A stretch of 16,086 nucleotides of DNA from assembly GCA_934615235.1 (NCBI GenBank), contig CAKTTL010000066.1, forward strand, positions 1 to 16,086, written 5' to 3'. Shown piece by piece: positions 1 to 6,706 of this stretch (positions are counted from its first letter, which is position 1; each line of letters opens with the position of its first letter). Made by a program: the position numbers and the translations under genes. This DNA is from an uncultured Clostridia bacterium. Lineage in GTDB: Bacteria > Bacillota > Clostridia > Christensenellales > Aristaeellaceae. The notes beneath the pieces are model-generated. The model was given only the letters and a program-made list of their open reading frames with translations, ran no database searches and had not been told where the DNA came from.

Positions 1-35
1 CGCCAAAACCCCCGTTTTCCCCTCGTCCCCTCCTC

Positions 36-941
36 CTACTTTGCGGCGAACGTTCCCCGCGTTTCGTTGTAGGCCTTGACGATGTCGCGGAGGATCTGTG
101 TGTGTTCGAAATCCTGGGAATAGACGACGTTGATTTCGCGGATCATGCTGAGGTTTTCAATCGGCAGAACCGCGATTTTCTTTTTGCTCAGTTCATCCAG
201 GCAGGAGCTTTTCGCCAGAACGGACACGCCGAAATCGCGGCGAATCAAATCTTTGATGGTCGCGATGTTGTTGATTTCAAGAACGACGTTAAAATCGCTG
301 ATGAGCATGTTCTGGCTCTCGAGCGAAGAGACGAAAAGATTGCGCGTGTTGGAATCCGGCAGGCGGAGGATCATCTTCTCCTTTTTAAGCTGGTTAATGG
401 TGACCATGCTCTGCCTGGCGAGCCGGTGGTTGGGCGAAACGGCGAGAACGAGACAGTCGGTATCGAGCATGAGATGCTTGAGCGACGGGTCGTTCATGCG
501 CCCCTCGACGATGGCGAAATCGATCTCATAGTTCTTGAGCATGTCATAGAGGTTGCCCATCGTGTCGGTGATGATCTTTACCGTCACGCCGTCGTGCGTG
601 TTGACATACCTGGCCAGCGCCTCGGCGATGGGGTTGCTCTCGGCGGTGTGCGTGATACCGACGGTGAGGAACTTGAGCTGGCTCTTTTCGCTCTCAAGAT
701 CGCGCCTTAGATTATTATACAGCGCAAGCATGCGCTTGGCGTATTTGATAACGACCTCGCCCTCGTGGGTAACGTGCAGCTCGTTGCCGGCGCGATCGAA
801 TATTTTCACGTTCAGCTCCGTCTCCAGCGAATGAATATGCTGGCTCACCGCGGGCTGGGTAAGCGAAAGCTGATCCGCCGCGCGGGTAAAGCTGCCCGTT
901 TCAACCACCTTCAGGAGCGAGTAAAGCTTGGGATTGATCAA
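36..941 (-). CDS. LysR-type transcriptional regulator
   Basis: This 301-aa protein has the classic LysR-family layout. A winged helix-turn-helix spans about residues 4-63, with the conserved pattern F-T-R-A-A-D-Q-L-S-L-T-Q-P-A-V-S-Q-H at 18-35 and S-L-E at 38-40. An effector-binding domain follows from about residue 88 to the end. I chose the TTG at 939-941 (reading M-I-N-P-K-L-Y) because AAGGCAGG lies about 8 bases upstream and because a farther in-frame TTG at 998 would place the gene's apparent -10 box inside the coding region. It lies 40 bp downstream of the MATE gene on the same strand. Family members bind T-N11-A dyads and respond to a small ligand; here the ligand is unknown. From the nearby LysR-like boxes at 2932-3021 I infer that it regulates the exporter operon. 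The family call is firm; the target is inference. Confidence 0.93.
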   Translation of the reverse strand: MINPKLYSLLKVVETGSFTRAADQLSLTQPAVSQHIHSLETELNVKIFDRAGNELHVTHEGEVVIKYAKRMLALYNNLRRDLESEKSQLKFLTVGITHTAESNPIAEALARYVNTHDGVTVKIITDTMGNLYDMLKNYEIDFAIVEGRMNDPSLKHLMLDTDCLVLAVSPNHRLARQSMVTINQLKKEKMILRLPDSNTRNLFVSSLESQNMLISDFNVVLEINNIATIKDLIRRDFGVSVLAKSSCLDELSKKKIAVLPIENLSMIREINVVYSQDFEHTQILRDIVKAYNETRGTFAAK

Positions 942-975
942 TGCGAAGACCTGCCTTGCAATCAGATGAAGTAAT

Positions 976-984
976 ATTATATCA
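976..984 (-). promoter_or_regulatory. Extended -10 promoter for the LysR gene
   Basis: On the minus strand this reads TGATATAAT, a perfect extended -10 (TG-N-TATAAT), about 35 bp before the TTG start. No good -35 is present at 16-18 bp, as expected for an extended -10 promoter. The TGA that opens it is also the stop codon of the upstream MATE gene, so the two genes share bases. The regulator can therefore be expressed independently of exporter read-through. Confidence 0.6.
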
Positions 985-2403
985 CGAACCCACGACAATT
1001 TCCTTCGTTTGGGCGATTTTCTTTTCTTTTTGGAACGACGCGGGGTGCGCCTTCATAAACGCGGCGAAAAGATAAACCGCCGCCGCGCAGCACACGCAGT
1101 CCACAATGGGCGTAGCCCATACGATCCCGTAAACGGGATATGCGCGGTTGAGCGCAAACATGAGCGGGATATCCAGCACGCCCTTTCGCATGATGGCCAG
1201 CACGAAGGACTTCATGCCCTTGCCCGTCGCCTGGAAGAAGGAAATGACCGCATAGGCGCAGGCCGAGAACGGGCCGCCCAGGCAGAGGATGCGCAGGAAC
1301 CTGACGCTCGCGTCGAAGGACGCGGAGCCGCTCTTGATGAAAATGCCGACCAGCTGATTGGAGAAAACGAGGCTGGCGAGCATGCACAGCGCCGCCATGG
1401 CGACGGACAGCGCGGCGGAGAGGAAAATGGAAGCGCGCATGCGCTTATAATTCTTCGCCGCGTAGTTGTAGGCGATCAGTGGGAGCACGCCCTGCGACAT
1501 GCCGCGCACGATGCAGTGCGCCAGCATGTTCACCTTCTTTGCCACGCCGATACCGGCCTGCATGGCGATGCCGTAAAAGGACATGAGGTTGTCGAGCACG
1601 GCGTAGGAGATGTTCTCGCACAGCGTCATCAGGCAGGCGGGCAGACCCGTCGCGAAGACGCGGCGCGGGATATCGCCCTCAAGCGCCTGGCGCGTGGGCG
1701 CGAACGAGAGCGTCAGCGCGCGGCGCTTGCGCCAGCAGACAACGCCCAGATACGCCGCCGCCGCGAGGTTGGAAAGCCCGGTCGCCAGCGCCGCGCCGAG
1801 CGTTTCATGGCCGGGCGCGAGCAGGACGAACATGAACAGCGGATCGAGCGCGATATTGAGCACGCCGCCCAGCGCCACGCCCAGGCTCGCGTGCACCGCG
1901 TAGCCCTGCGAGCGCACCAGATGCCCGAGCAGGCCGTTCATCGCCGTCGCAAGGCCGCCGAGGACGACGGTATAGAGCATATACTCCCGCGCGCCGGCAT
2001 GCACCGCTTCGTCCGCGCCGCCGAGCAGGTCGATGAACGGATCGAGAAACAGCAGCGCCAGCGCGCTGTAGACAAGCGTCGTAAGCATGCAGCCCCAGAA
2101 GGAGAACGACGCCGCGTTGCGCGCGCGCGCGGAATCATCCCGCCCCATCGCGCGGGAAATCACGCTCGACCCGCCCACGCCGAACAGGTTCGACACGGCC
2201 GAGAGGAACATGAACGCCGGCATGCAGACCGTCACGGCGGAAATCATCGCGTCGCTGCCGGTGAGGCTGATGAAGAACGTGTCCGCCATGTTATAGATCA
2301 CCATGATGATCTGACCGATTACCGTGGGAAACGCCAGCTTGATCACCGATTCCAAAACGGGACTCGATTCAAAAAGCTCCGTCTTTTTCGCCGAATGCAT
2401 CAT
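982..2403 (-). CDS. MATE-family multidrug/toxin exporter
   Basis: This 473-aa polytopic membrane protein fits the usual MATE length of about 450-470 aa and shows the two-fold pattern of roughly twelve hydrophobic helices. Family-typical stretches are visible: K-L-A-F-P-T-V-I-G-Q near residues 21-30, N-M-A-D-T-F-F-I-S in helix 1-2, V-R-S-Q-G-Y near the middle of the first half, and the N-I-A-L-D-P-L-F-M-F pattern found in MepA-like members. MATE proteins use Na+ or H+ gradients to export cationic drugs or metabolites; the substrate here cannot be read. I chose the ATG at 2401-2403, which overlaps the stop of the upstream gene as ATGA and has GGAG 10 bases before it; a second ATG follows directly. 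A longer in-frame reading upstream merely runs through the neighbouring gene. The LysR gene follows. Confidence 0.93.
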   Translation of the reverse strand: MMHSAKKTELFESSPVLESVIKLAFPTVIGQIIMVIYNMADTFFISLTGSDAMISAVTVCMPAFMFLSAVSNLFGVGGSSVISRAMGRDDSARARNAASFSFWGCMLTTLVYSALALLFLDPFIDLLGGADEAVHAGAREYMLYTVVLGGLATAMNGLLGHLVRSQGYAVHASLGVALGGVLNIALDPLFMFVLLAPGHETLGAALATGLSNLAAAAYLGVVCWRKRRALTLSFAPTRQALEGDIPRRVFATGLPACLMTLCENISYAVLDNLMSFYGIAMQAGIGVAKKVNMLAHCIVRGMSQGVLPLIAYNYAAKNYKRMRASIFLSAALSVAMAALCMLASLVFSNQLVGIFIKSGSASFDASVRFLRILCLGGPFSACAYAVISFFQATGKGMKSFVLAIMRKGVLDIPLMFALNRAYPVYGIVWATPIVDCVCCAAAVYLFAAFMKAHPASFQKEKKIAQTKEIVVGS

Positions 2404-2840
2404 GAATTTCTCACTCCGTTTCCTTCCGCCCGAAAGGCGGCGTAATGTTCCAGCGCGGCCAGCAGCAGCACCGCGACCGTCCAATAGCTGCAATACACGG
2501 CGGATAATACGATCAGGCAAACCTTGCCCAGCGCGAAAAGCGGTTCCCGCTCCCATACGCCGAACGCCGCCAGACAGCAGACCGCGCCGATAAGATCGCG
2601 CGCCGTTTCGGACATGGGAATGAGAAAATCAATCGCCACAGCCGCCAGCAGGCACCAGCCGAACAGGATCGCATCCGCCGCGAGCAGCCCGCTCACGCCG
2701 CAGCGCGCCCGCACCGCGCGCAGAATGCCGGGCAGGCTCTCGTTCCCCGCCCCGGCAATTTCCCGCGCCGCGCTTTCGCGCCTTGCAAGGGATAGCGGCG
2801 AGACCGCGTATCGCGCCAATCGCTCCATCATTTCCTTCAT
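2400..2840 (-). CDS. Small membrane protein of unknown function upstream of MATE
   Basis: I do not recognise this 146-aa protein. It has a basic N-terminal segment (residues 1-46, rich in Arg, with M-E-R-L-A-R-Y at 5-11) followed by about three to four hydrophobic helices, near residues 52-74, 82-96, 104-119 and 120-134. The last part has the aromatic-rich Y-C-S-Y-W pattern at 116-120. The ATG at 2838-2840 has GGGAGG nine bases upstream, so this start is well supported over the ATGs at residues 4 and 5. Its stop overlaps the MATE start by four bases, indicating translational coupling and one transcript. It could be an accessory subunit of the exporter or an independent small membrane protein. 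The reading frame is convincing through its start signal and coupling; the function is unknown. Confidence 0.75.
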   Translation of the reverse strand: MKEMMERLARYAVSPLSLARRESAAREIAGAGNESLPGILRAVRARCGVSGLLAADAILFGWCLLAAVAIDFLIPMSETARDLIGAVCCLAAFGVWEREPLFALGKVCLIVLSAVYCSYWTVAVLLLAALEHYAAFRAEGNGVRNS

Positions 2841-2881
2841 CTTCGCGTCCCTCCCGCCGTTCGTTTCTTTCCTGTGCTCGC

Positions 2882-2910
2882 ATTATAGGCGCGAAAAGGC
2901 AAAAGAGCAA
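2882..2910 (-). promoter_or_regulatory. Promoter of the membrane protein-MATE operon
   Basis: The minus strand has a perfect -10 TATAAT (2882-2887) and, 17 bp upstream, a poor -35 TTGCTC (2905-2910, three of six consensus bases). Transcription would start near 2876, leaving a leader of about 36 bases. A strong -10 with a weak -35 is typical of activator-dependent promoters, which fits the LysR-type boxes just upstream. Confidence 0.6.
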
Positions 2911-2931
2911 ATAATCTTCGCAGATCGTTCG

Positions 2932-2946
2932 ATAAGTTTTTGTTAT
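2932..2946. promoter_or_regulatory. Candidate LysR-type binding site 1 (ATAA-N7-TTAT)
   Basis: ATAA-N7-TTAT contains the T-N11-A core of LysR-family recognition sites. Its centre (2939) is about 63 bp upstream of the inferred start at 2876, close to the -65 position where LysR activators usually bind. It shares GATAAGTTTTT with site 2, read on the opposite strand. The geometry is seen directly; binding is inferred. Confidence 0.45.
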
Positions 2947-3002
2947 GTCGTGTTCGTCCGCGGCGAAAAAACTGCGAAAAACAGGCAAAACGCCCTTTGT
3001 TA

Positions 3003-3021
3003 TGATAATAAAAACTTATCA
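3003..3021. promoter_or_regulatory. Candidate LysR-type binding site 2 (TGATAA-N7-TTATCA)
   Basis: This is a perfect 6-bp dyad with a 7-bp centre, again containing T-N11-A. It is an inverted near-copy of site 1: over 17 bp (2931-2947 against 3004-3020) the two differ at two positions. The centres are 73 bp apart, close to seven helical turns. It lies at about -136 relative to the minus operon and about -112 relative to the plus operon, so it could serve either promoter, or both through looping. Confidence 0.4.
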
Positions 3022-3075
3022 GGGGGAAGAAAGAAAGAATAACGCCCCCGCCGCCGTCGCGCTCCGTCTGGCAAT

Positions 3076-3098
3076 GCCTGTCAACTTCCTTGACAGGC
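3076..3098. promoter_or_regulatory. Operator-like palindrome over the -35 box
   Basis: GCCTGTCAA-N5-TTGACAGGC is a perfect 9-bp inverted repeat. Its right arm includes the -35 TTGACA at 3090-3095. A dimeric repressor bound here would block RNA polymerase. A second, weaker dyad, GGCGC-N4-GCGCC, fills the spacer at 3096-3109. Confidence 0.5.
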
Positions 3099-3117
3099 GC
3101 GCAGGCGCCGTTATAAT
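3090..3117 (+). promoter_or_regulatory. Consensus sigma-A-type promoter
   Basis: TTGACA (3090-3095) and TATAAT (3112-3117) are both perfect consensus hexamers separated by 16 bp. The start would be near 3124, leaving a leader of about 47 bases before the ATG at 3171. So strong a promoter would need repression, which fits the palindrome over its -35. Confidence 0.75.
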
Positions 3118-3170
3118 AGAAACCGTGTCATGCCTTTTTGCATCATTACTGAAGGGAAAACAGAATTCAT

Positions 3171-4244
3171 ATGAAGCGGTATATCGACCTTCGCGACGCG
3201 GCCTGGGCGGACAAAACGGCCAGCCGCATCCGGGAAACCAAGCGGGCGCGCTGCCTCGCCGCCTTCGGCGCGGAACCGCCCTGCGCCGGCGTGATCGACA
3301 CGCTCCCCATGGAAACGCTCGAACCTCTCATCGCCGCCGGGTGGACGGTTACGCCGTGCGCGCCGGGCGATCTTCTGCGCCGCAGGGCGGCGCGCAGAGC
3401 CGTCAGCGAAACCCTCGCCGACGACGCGGACTGCCTTTCTCCCGACGAGCACACGCTGGTCGAGCGCATGCTCATCGGCGACGGCTTCGCCTGTCCCGAA
3501 ACCGCGCAGGAAATGGAAGCCGCGCTGACGCTGCGCCTGCGTCTCTGGTGCGACGTGGGCATGCAGGACGGCAAGCCCTGCGTTCGGCTCGACGCGGCGC
3601 TGCTGGACGCGCTGCCCGCCGTGCTGATGCGGCCGGAACACCATCAGCGGCGCAGCCGCGTGTTCATCTATCAGGGGATGATCGGCGCGCTTTTGTACCT
3701 GACGGGCTTCCTCGACAGCCGCATGCCGCAGGAGCGTTTCATCGCCGAGGTGCTGCAGGAAGCAGACAGCCCCCGCGCGCGCCGGCTTGCGCGCAATCAC
3801 CTCGAGGCCTCGTTCGATATGATCGCGCTGGACGGCTGCCGGCTGCTGCTGCACGAAGGCCTGGCGCAGCCGGAGGAGCTGCTCGCCACGCTTTCCGCCT
3901 ACGGCGCGCTGCCCGATTTCGCGGGCGATCAGCTGATGGGCGCGATGAACGGCCTGCTGCCCGAAGAAGCCGCGCTCGACGGCCGCCTGACGGGCGCGCT
4001 TCGCGGCGCGCTGCGCCCCGGGCTGGACGCGCGCGATGTGGCGGAGGATCTGCGCATCCTCTGCAAGCAGGGCGCGCCGCTCTCCGGCCTGCGCGAGGCG
4101 CTTTCCGGCCTGCTGTGCGTGATGCCGGGCCGCGAGCTGGACGCGCTGCTTTCCGAACTCTGCCGCACAACGCCCGGCTGGCTCACCCCGATGGGCGCGC
4201 CGGCGCAGGGCATGGGCGGCCTGGCCGCGGGGGTGGTGCATTGA
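3171..4244 (+). CDS. Uncharacterised 357-aa protein, first gene of rluA-HAD operon
   Basis: I do not recognise this family. The protein looks soluble and largely helical, with many Leu/Ala/Glu/Arg-rich segments. One moderately hydrophobic stretch (F-I-Y-Q-G-M-I-G-A-L-L-Y-L-T-G-F near residues 164-179) is preceded by the polar H-H-Q-R-R-S-R. Cysteines are scattered with no metal-binding pattern, and no nucleotide-binding or catalytic signature is evident. The start ATG is 47 bases from the predicted transcription start; GAAGGG lies about 14 bases upstream, a rather long spacing. Its TGA overlaps the TTG of the next gene by four bases. Two other long readings cover the same DNA, but this frame has the promoter, the coupling and normal protein composition. 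A link to RNA modification through the neighbouring pseudouridine synthase is only a guess. Confidence 0.8.
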   Translation: MKRYIDLRDAAWADKTASRIRETKRARCLAAFGAEPPCAGVIDTLPMETLEPLIAAGWTVTPCAPGDLLRRRAARRAVSETLADDADCLSPDEHTLVERMLIGDGFACPETAQEMEAALTLRLRLWCDVGMQDGKPCVRLDAALLDALPAVLMRPEHHQRRSRVFIYQGMIGALLYLTGFLDSRMPQERFIAEVLQEADSPRARRLARNHLEASFDMIALDGCRLLLHEGLAQPEELLATLSAYGALPDFAGDQLMGAMNGLLPEEAALDGRLTGALRGALRPGLDARDVAEDLRILCKQGAPLSGLREALSGLLCVMPGRELDALLSELCRTTPGWLTPMGAPAQGMGGLAAGVVH

Positions 4245-5053
4245 TCCGCTACGAAGATACGCTGCCCGACGCCTGCGGCAAAACGACCGCCGCGGACGCG
4301 GTGGCGGCGCTCTTTCCCGAGCTTTCGCCCCGGCAGGTGCGAAACGCGTTCCGCGCGCGGGACGTAAAGCGCAACGGCGCGCGCGTGCCCGCGGATGCGC
4401 AGACGCTTCCGGGCGACGTGATCACCGTCTTCTGCGGCGAAGCGGAACAGCCCGCGCAAATTCTTTTCGAGGACAAAGATTTTCTTATTCTCGTCAAGCG
4501 GCAGGGGATGCCCACGCAGGGGCCCGGCTCGGCGGAGACGCTCTGCGCGCGTCATTGCGGCGCGCCGGTCTTCGCCTGCCACCGGCTGGACGCGCAGACG
4601 GGCGGCCTGCTGCTGCTTGCAAAAAACGAACCGGCGCGCGAGGAAGCCGTCGCGGCGTTCGCGGCGCATCAGGTGCGCAAGGTTTATCATTGCCTTGTCC
4701 GCGGCGCGCCGCAGCCGGCGGAGAAAACGCTGCGCGCCTGGCTGGAAAAGGACGCGCAGGCCGCGCGCGTACGCGTCTGGGATTCTCCGCGCGGCGGCGC
4801 GCTGCCCATTGAAACGCGTTACCGCACCCTCGCGCGCGAGGGCGAGCTTTCCCGGCTCGAGGTGGAAATCCCGACCGGGCGCACGCACCAGATCCGCGCG
4901 CAGCTGGCGCATATCGGCCACCCGATCCTCGGCGACGACAAATACGGCGACCGCGCGCTCAACCGCCGCTTCGGCGTGCGCGCGCAGCAGCTGTGGGCCG
5001 TGCGCCTCACGCTCTGGGACGGCCGCACGTTCGAAACCAGCGAACCCTTCTGA
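4241..5053 (+). CDS. RluA-family RNA pseudouridine synthase
   Basis: This 270-aa enzyme would convert uridine to pseudouridine in rRNA or tRNA. The RluA signature H-R-L-D-A-Q-T-G-G-L-L-L-L-A-K lies at residues 114-128, with catalytic Asp117. The second conserved block, P-T-G-R-T-H-Q-I-R-A-Q-L, is at 211-222, followed by H-P-I-L-G-D-D-K-Y-G. Residues about 29-65 resemble the S4 RNA-binding domain common at the N-terminus of this family. The best start is the TTG at 4241-4243, which overlaps the stop of the upstream gene (TTGA). The same frame stays open far upstream, but that part is an Arg/Ala-rich shadow of the 357-aa gene. Which uridine is modified cannot be read. A Cof-type phosphatase gene follows after 23 bp. 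Confidence 0.93.
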   Translation: MIRYEDTLPDACGKTTAADAVAALFPELSPRQVRNAFRARDVKRNGARVPADAQTLPGDVITVFCGEAEQPAQILFEDKDFLILVKRQGMPTQGPGSAETLCARHCGAPVFACHRLDAQTGGLLLLAKNEPAREEAVAAFAAHQVRKVYHCLVRGAPQPAEKTLRAWLEKDAQAARVRVWDSPRGGALPIETRYRTLAREGELSRLEVEIPTGRTHQIRAQLAHIGHPILGDDKYGDRALNRRFGVRAQQLWAVRLTLWDGRTFETSEPF

Positions 5054-5076
5054 CCAGATAACGGGAGCTTATACAA

Positions 5077-5898
5077 ATGATCAAACTCATCGCATCGGAT
5101 ATGGACGGAACGCTCCTGCGCGACGCGGGACATGTGGACGAGCGCGCAATGGAGCTGATACGGAAATATACCGCGCAGGGCGCGGTCTTTACGCCCGCCA
5201 GCGGACGCTGCACCGCCTCGTGCCGCGCGCTGTTCAACCGCGCCGGCTTCCCGCTGACGCACTGCATCGGCGTCAACGGCGCGCAGGTGCAGAATTTCAT
5301 CTCGGGAGAGACGCACTATATGCGCCCGCTGCCGCTCGAAACCGCGCGGCGCGCGTTTGAAATCATGCAGGGCGAAAACCTGCATATCTGCATTTATGCC
5401 CGCGAGCTGATCGCCTACACGTGGGAGCACGCCATCTCCACCTCGCCCGAGCAGCGCATCGTCGGGGAAATGGCCGCGCTGGGCGTGGAGTCCGCCGTCG
5501 GCGAGGACGCCGTCGCACGCGCGATGCGCGGCCCCGTGCTCAAGATGTACGCCGACTGCGCCCACGGCGCGGACCGCGCGGCGTTCGAGCGCGCCCGCGA
5601 AGCCTGCGCCGCGCTCGAAGGCGTGACGATCACCAGTTCATGGATGAACAACTTCGAACTGATGCCCGCCGGCGTGGACAAGGGCGCGGCGCTTCTCTAT
5701 CTCGCCGAACAGCTGGGCGTGCGCCGCGAGGAGATCGTCGCATTCGGCGACGGCGACAACGACGCGGGCATGCTGCGCGCGGCGGGGACCGGCGTAGCAA
5801 TGGCGCACGGCGACGAAAGCGCCAAAGCCGCGGCGAACTGCGTGGCGGAAAGCGTCGCGGCGTGGCTTGCGGAAAATGAAGCGCTGTTTCAGCGCTGA
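5077..5898 (+). CDS. Cof-type HAD-IIB phosphatase
   Basis: This 273-aa protein has all HAD motifs. Motif I is D-M-D-G-T at 8-12, with nucleophile Asp8 and acid/base Asp10. Motif II is probably Thr39 in F-T-P-A-S-G-R, motif III Lys202 in V-D-K-G-A-A-L, and motif IV G-D-G-D-N-D at 224-229. The large insert between motifs II and III is the type-IIB cap. Such enzymes dephosphorylate sugar phosphates, nucleotides or cofactor intermediates, and their specificity cannot be predicted from motifs. The start ATG has GGGAG nine bases upstream. It is the last gene of the operon with rluA. A 7-bp hairpin (5880-5896) spans its last codons, without a T-tract. Confidence 0.93.
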   Translation: MIKLIASDMDGTLLRDAGHVDERAMELIRKYTAQGAVFTPASGRCTASCRALFNRAGFPLTHCIGVNGAQVQNFISGETHYMRPLPLETARRAFEIMQGENLHICIYARELIAYTWEHAISTSPEQRIVGEMAALGVESAVGEDAVARAMRGPVLKMYADCAHGADRAAFERAREACAALEGVTITSSWMNNFELMPAGVDKGAALLYLAEQLGVRREEIVAFGDGDNDAGMLRAAGTGVAMAHGDESAKAAANCVAESVAAWLAENEALFQR

Positions 5899-5923
5899 TT
5901 CCGCGCCTTTCAGCCGTTCGGAG

Positions 5924-5952
5924 TTGCAAATTCGCGCCGGGCGGGGTATGAT
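5924..5952 (+). promoter_or_regulatory. Promoter of the peptidase operon
   Basis: TTGCAA (5924-5929) and TATGAT (5947-5952) are separated by exactly 17 bp, so both hexamers are close to consensus with ideal spacing. It lies in the 85-bp gap after the HAD gene, and the start near 5959 leaves a short leader of about 25 bases. Confidence 0.7.
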
Positions 5953-5963
5953 AGTTTTATCAT
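5948..5963. promoter_or_regulatory. Palindrome over the -10 and start site
   Basis: ATGATA-GTTT-TATCAT is a perfect 6-bp inverted repeat that covers most of the -10 box and the inferred transcription start, followed by six Ts. It could be an operator or a weak 5'-leader hairpin. It might also be chance in an AT-rich stretch. Confidence 0.35.
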
Positions 5964-5983
5964 TTTTTGAAAGGAGTTACGCC

Positions 5984-6685
5984 ATGTATTACGGCTGGTA
6001 TTTCGATCCTACCATGCTGCTGATTCTGCCGGCTCTGCTGCTGGCAATGTGGGCGCAGTTTCGCGTGCAGTCGACTTTCCGCAAGTATTCGGACGTGCCT
6101 TCCGCGCAGGGCTGGACGGCCGCGGAAATGGCCGCCGACCTGCTCGCGCGCAACGGCCTTGGCGACGTGCGCATCGAGCGCGTGCGCGGGAGCCTGACGG
6201 ATCACTACGATCCGCGCACGAACACGCTGCGCCTGAGCGACACGGTCTACGGCTCCACGTCGCTGGCGGCGCTGGGCGTGGCGGCGCACGAATGCGGCCA
6301 CGCGATGCAGGAAGCCGAGGGCTACAAGCCGCTGCGCATCCGCGAGAAAATCGTGCCCGTCGCACAAATCGGCAGCTGGGCGGCGATGCCGCTTTTCGTG
6401 CTCGGCCTCGTCATGAGCTGGGAACCGCTGCTGACGGCGGGCATTATCGTCTTTTCGCTGGTCGTGGCGTTTTACCTGGTAACGCTGCCGGTCGAGTTCG
6501 ACGCGTCCGGCCGGGCGCTCGAGCAGCTCGAGGGCGGCGGATACCTTTCCTCCGCCGAAACGGACGACGCGGGGCGCGTGCTGCGCGCGGCCGCGCTGAC
6601 GTATGTGGCCGCGGCGCTGCAGGCTGTTCTGCAACTGCTGCGCCTGCTGGTTCTCGCCGGCGGAAACCGCAGGAATCGGGATTAA
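5984..6685 (+). CDS. YugP-type membrane zinc metallopeptidase
   Basis: This 233-aa protein matches the putative neutral zinc metallopeptidase family (YugP type, usually about 225-235 aa). An N-terminal helix lies at about residues 10-24. The zinc motif H-E-C-G-H is at 102-106, in the context V-A-A-H-E-C-G-H-A-M-Q. Two hydrophobic helices follow at about 127-144 and 150-168. The L-P-V-E-F-D-A-S block at 168-175 probably supplies the third zinc ligand (Glu171), and a final hydrophobic stretch lies at about 205-226. The start at 5984 is fixed by a perfect AAGGAG seven bases upstream; a longer in-frame reading begins inside the HAD gene and is unlikely. It is first in an operon with tldD and pmbA. 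Substrates of the family are not established, to my knowledge. Confidence 0.92.
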   Translation: MYYGWYFDPTMLLILPALLLAMWAQFRVQSTFRKYSDVPSAQGWTAAEMAADLLARNGLGDVRIERVRGSLTDHYDPRTNTLRLSDTVYGSTSLAALGVAAHECGHAMQEAEGYKPLRIREKIVPVAQIGSWAAMPLFVLGLVMSWEPLLTAGIIVFSLVVAFYLVTLPVEFDASGRALEQLEGGGYLSSAETDDAGRVLRAAALTYVAAALQAVLQLLRLLVLAGGNRRNRD

Positions 6686-6706
6686 TTTTAAGAAAGGATA
6701 GAATCT

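Larger units (their letters stand above)
2841..3170. other. Divergent intergenic control region
   Basis: This gene-free stretch separates two divergent operons. From left to right it holds the minus promoter (2882-2910), LysR-like site 1, a purine-rich spacer, LysR-like site 2, an operator-like palindrome at 3076-3098 and the plus promoter (3090-3117). It is richer in A and T than its surroundings at 2900-3050. Short readings through it lack a start signal, so I see no small gene. Confidence 0.6.

Noticed and set aside
1..35. Short AAAAC/GTTTT dyad after the LysR gene
   Set aside because: The arms are too short and weak for a terminator call, and the window edge cuts the context.
2189..2195. 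0A-box-like TTCGACA inside the MATE gene
   Set aside because: It lies deep in coding sequence far from any promoter; a 7-base match is expected by chance.
1009..2445. 478-codon plus-strand frame opposite the MATE gene
   Set aside because: It is a His/Arg/Glu-rich antisense shadow with no hydrophobic core and no start signal.
2945..4240. Long N-terminal extension in frame with the RluA-family gene
   Set aside because: The extension is Arg/Ala-rich, overlaps the whole 357-aa gene and the promoter, and adds nothing like a known domain. The TTG at 4241 fits the coupling.
5880..5896. Terminator after the HAD gene (AGCGCTG-TTT-CAGCGCT)
   Set aside because: The 7-bp hairpin is perfect but overlaps the last codons, and no T-tract follows. 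It may be a coding coincidence.
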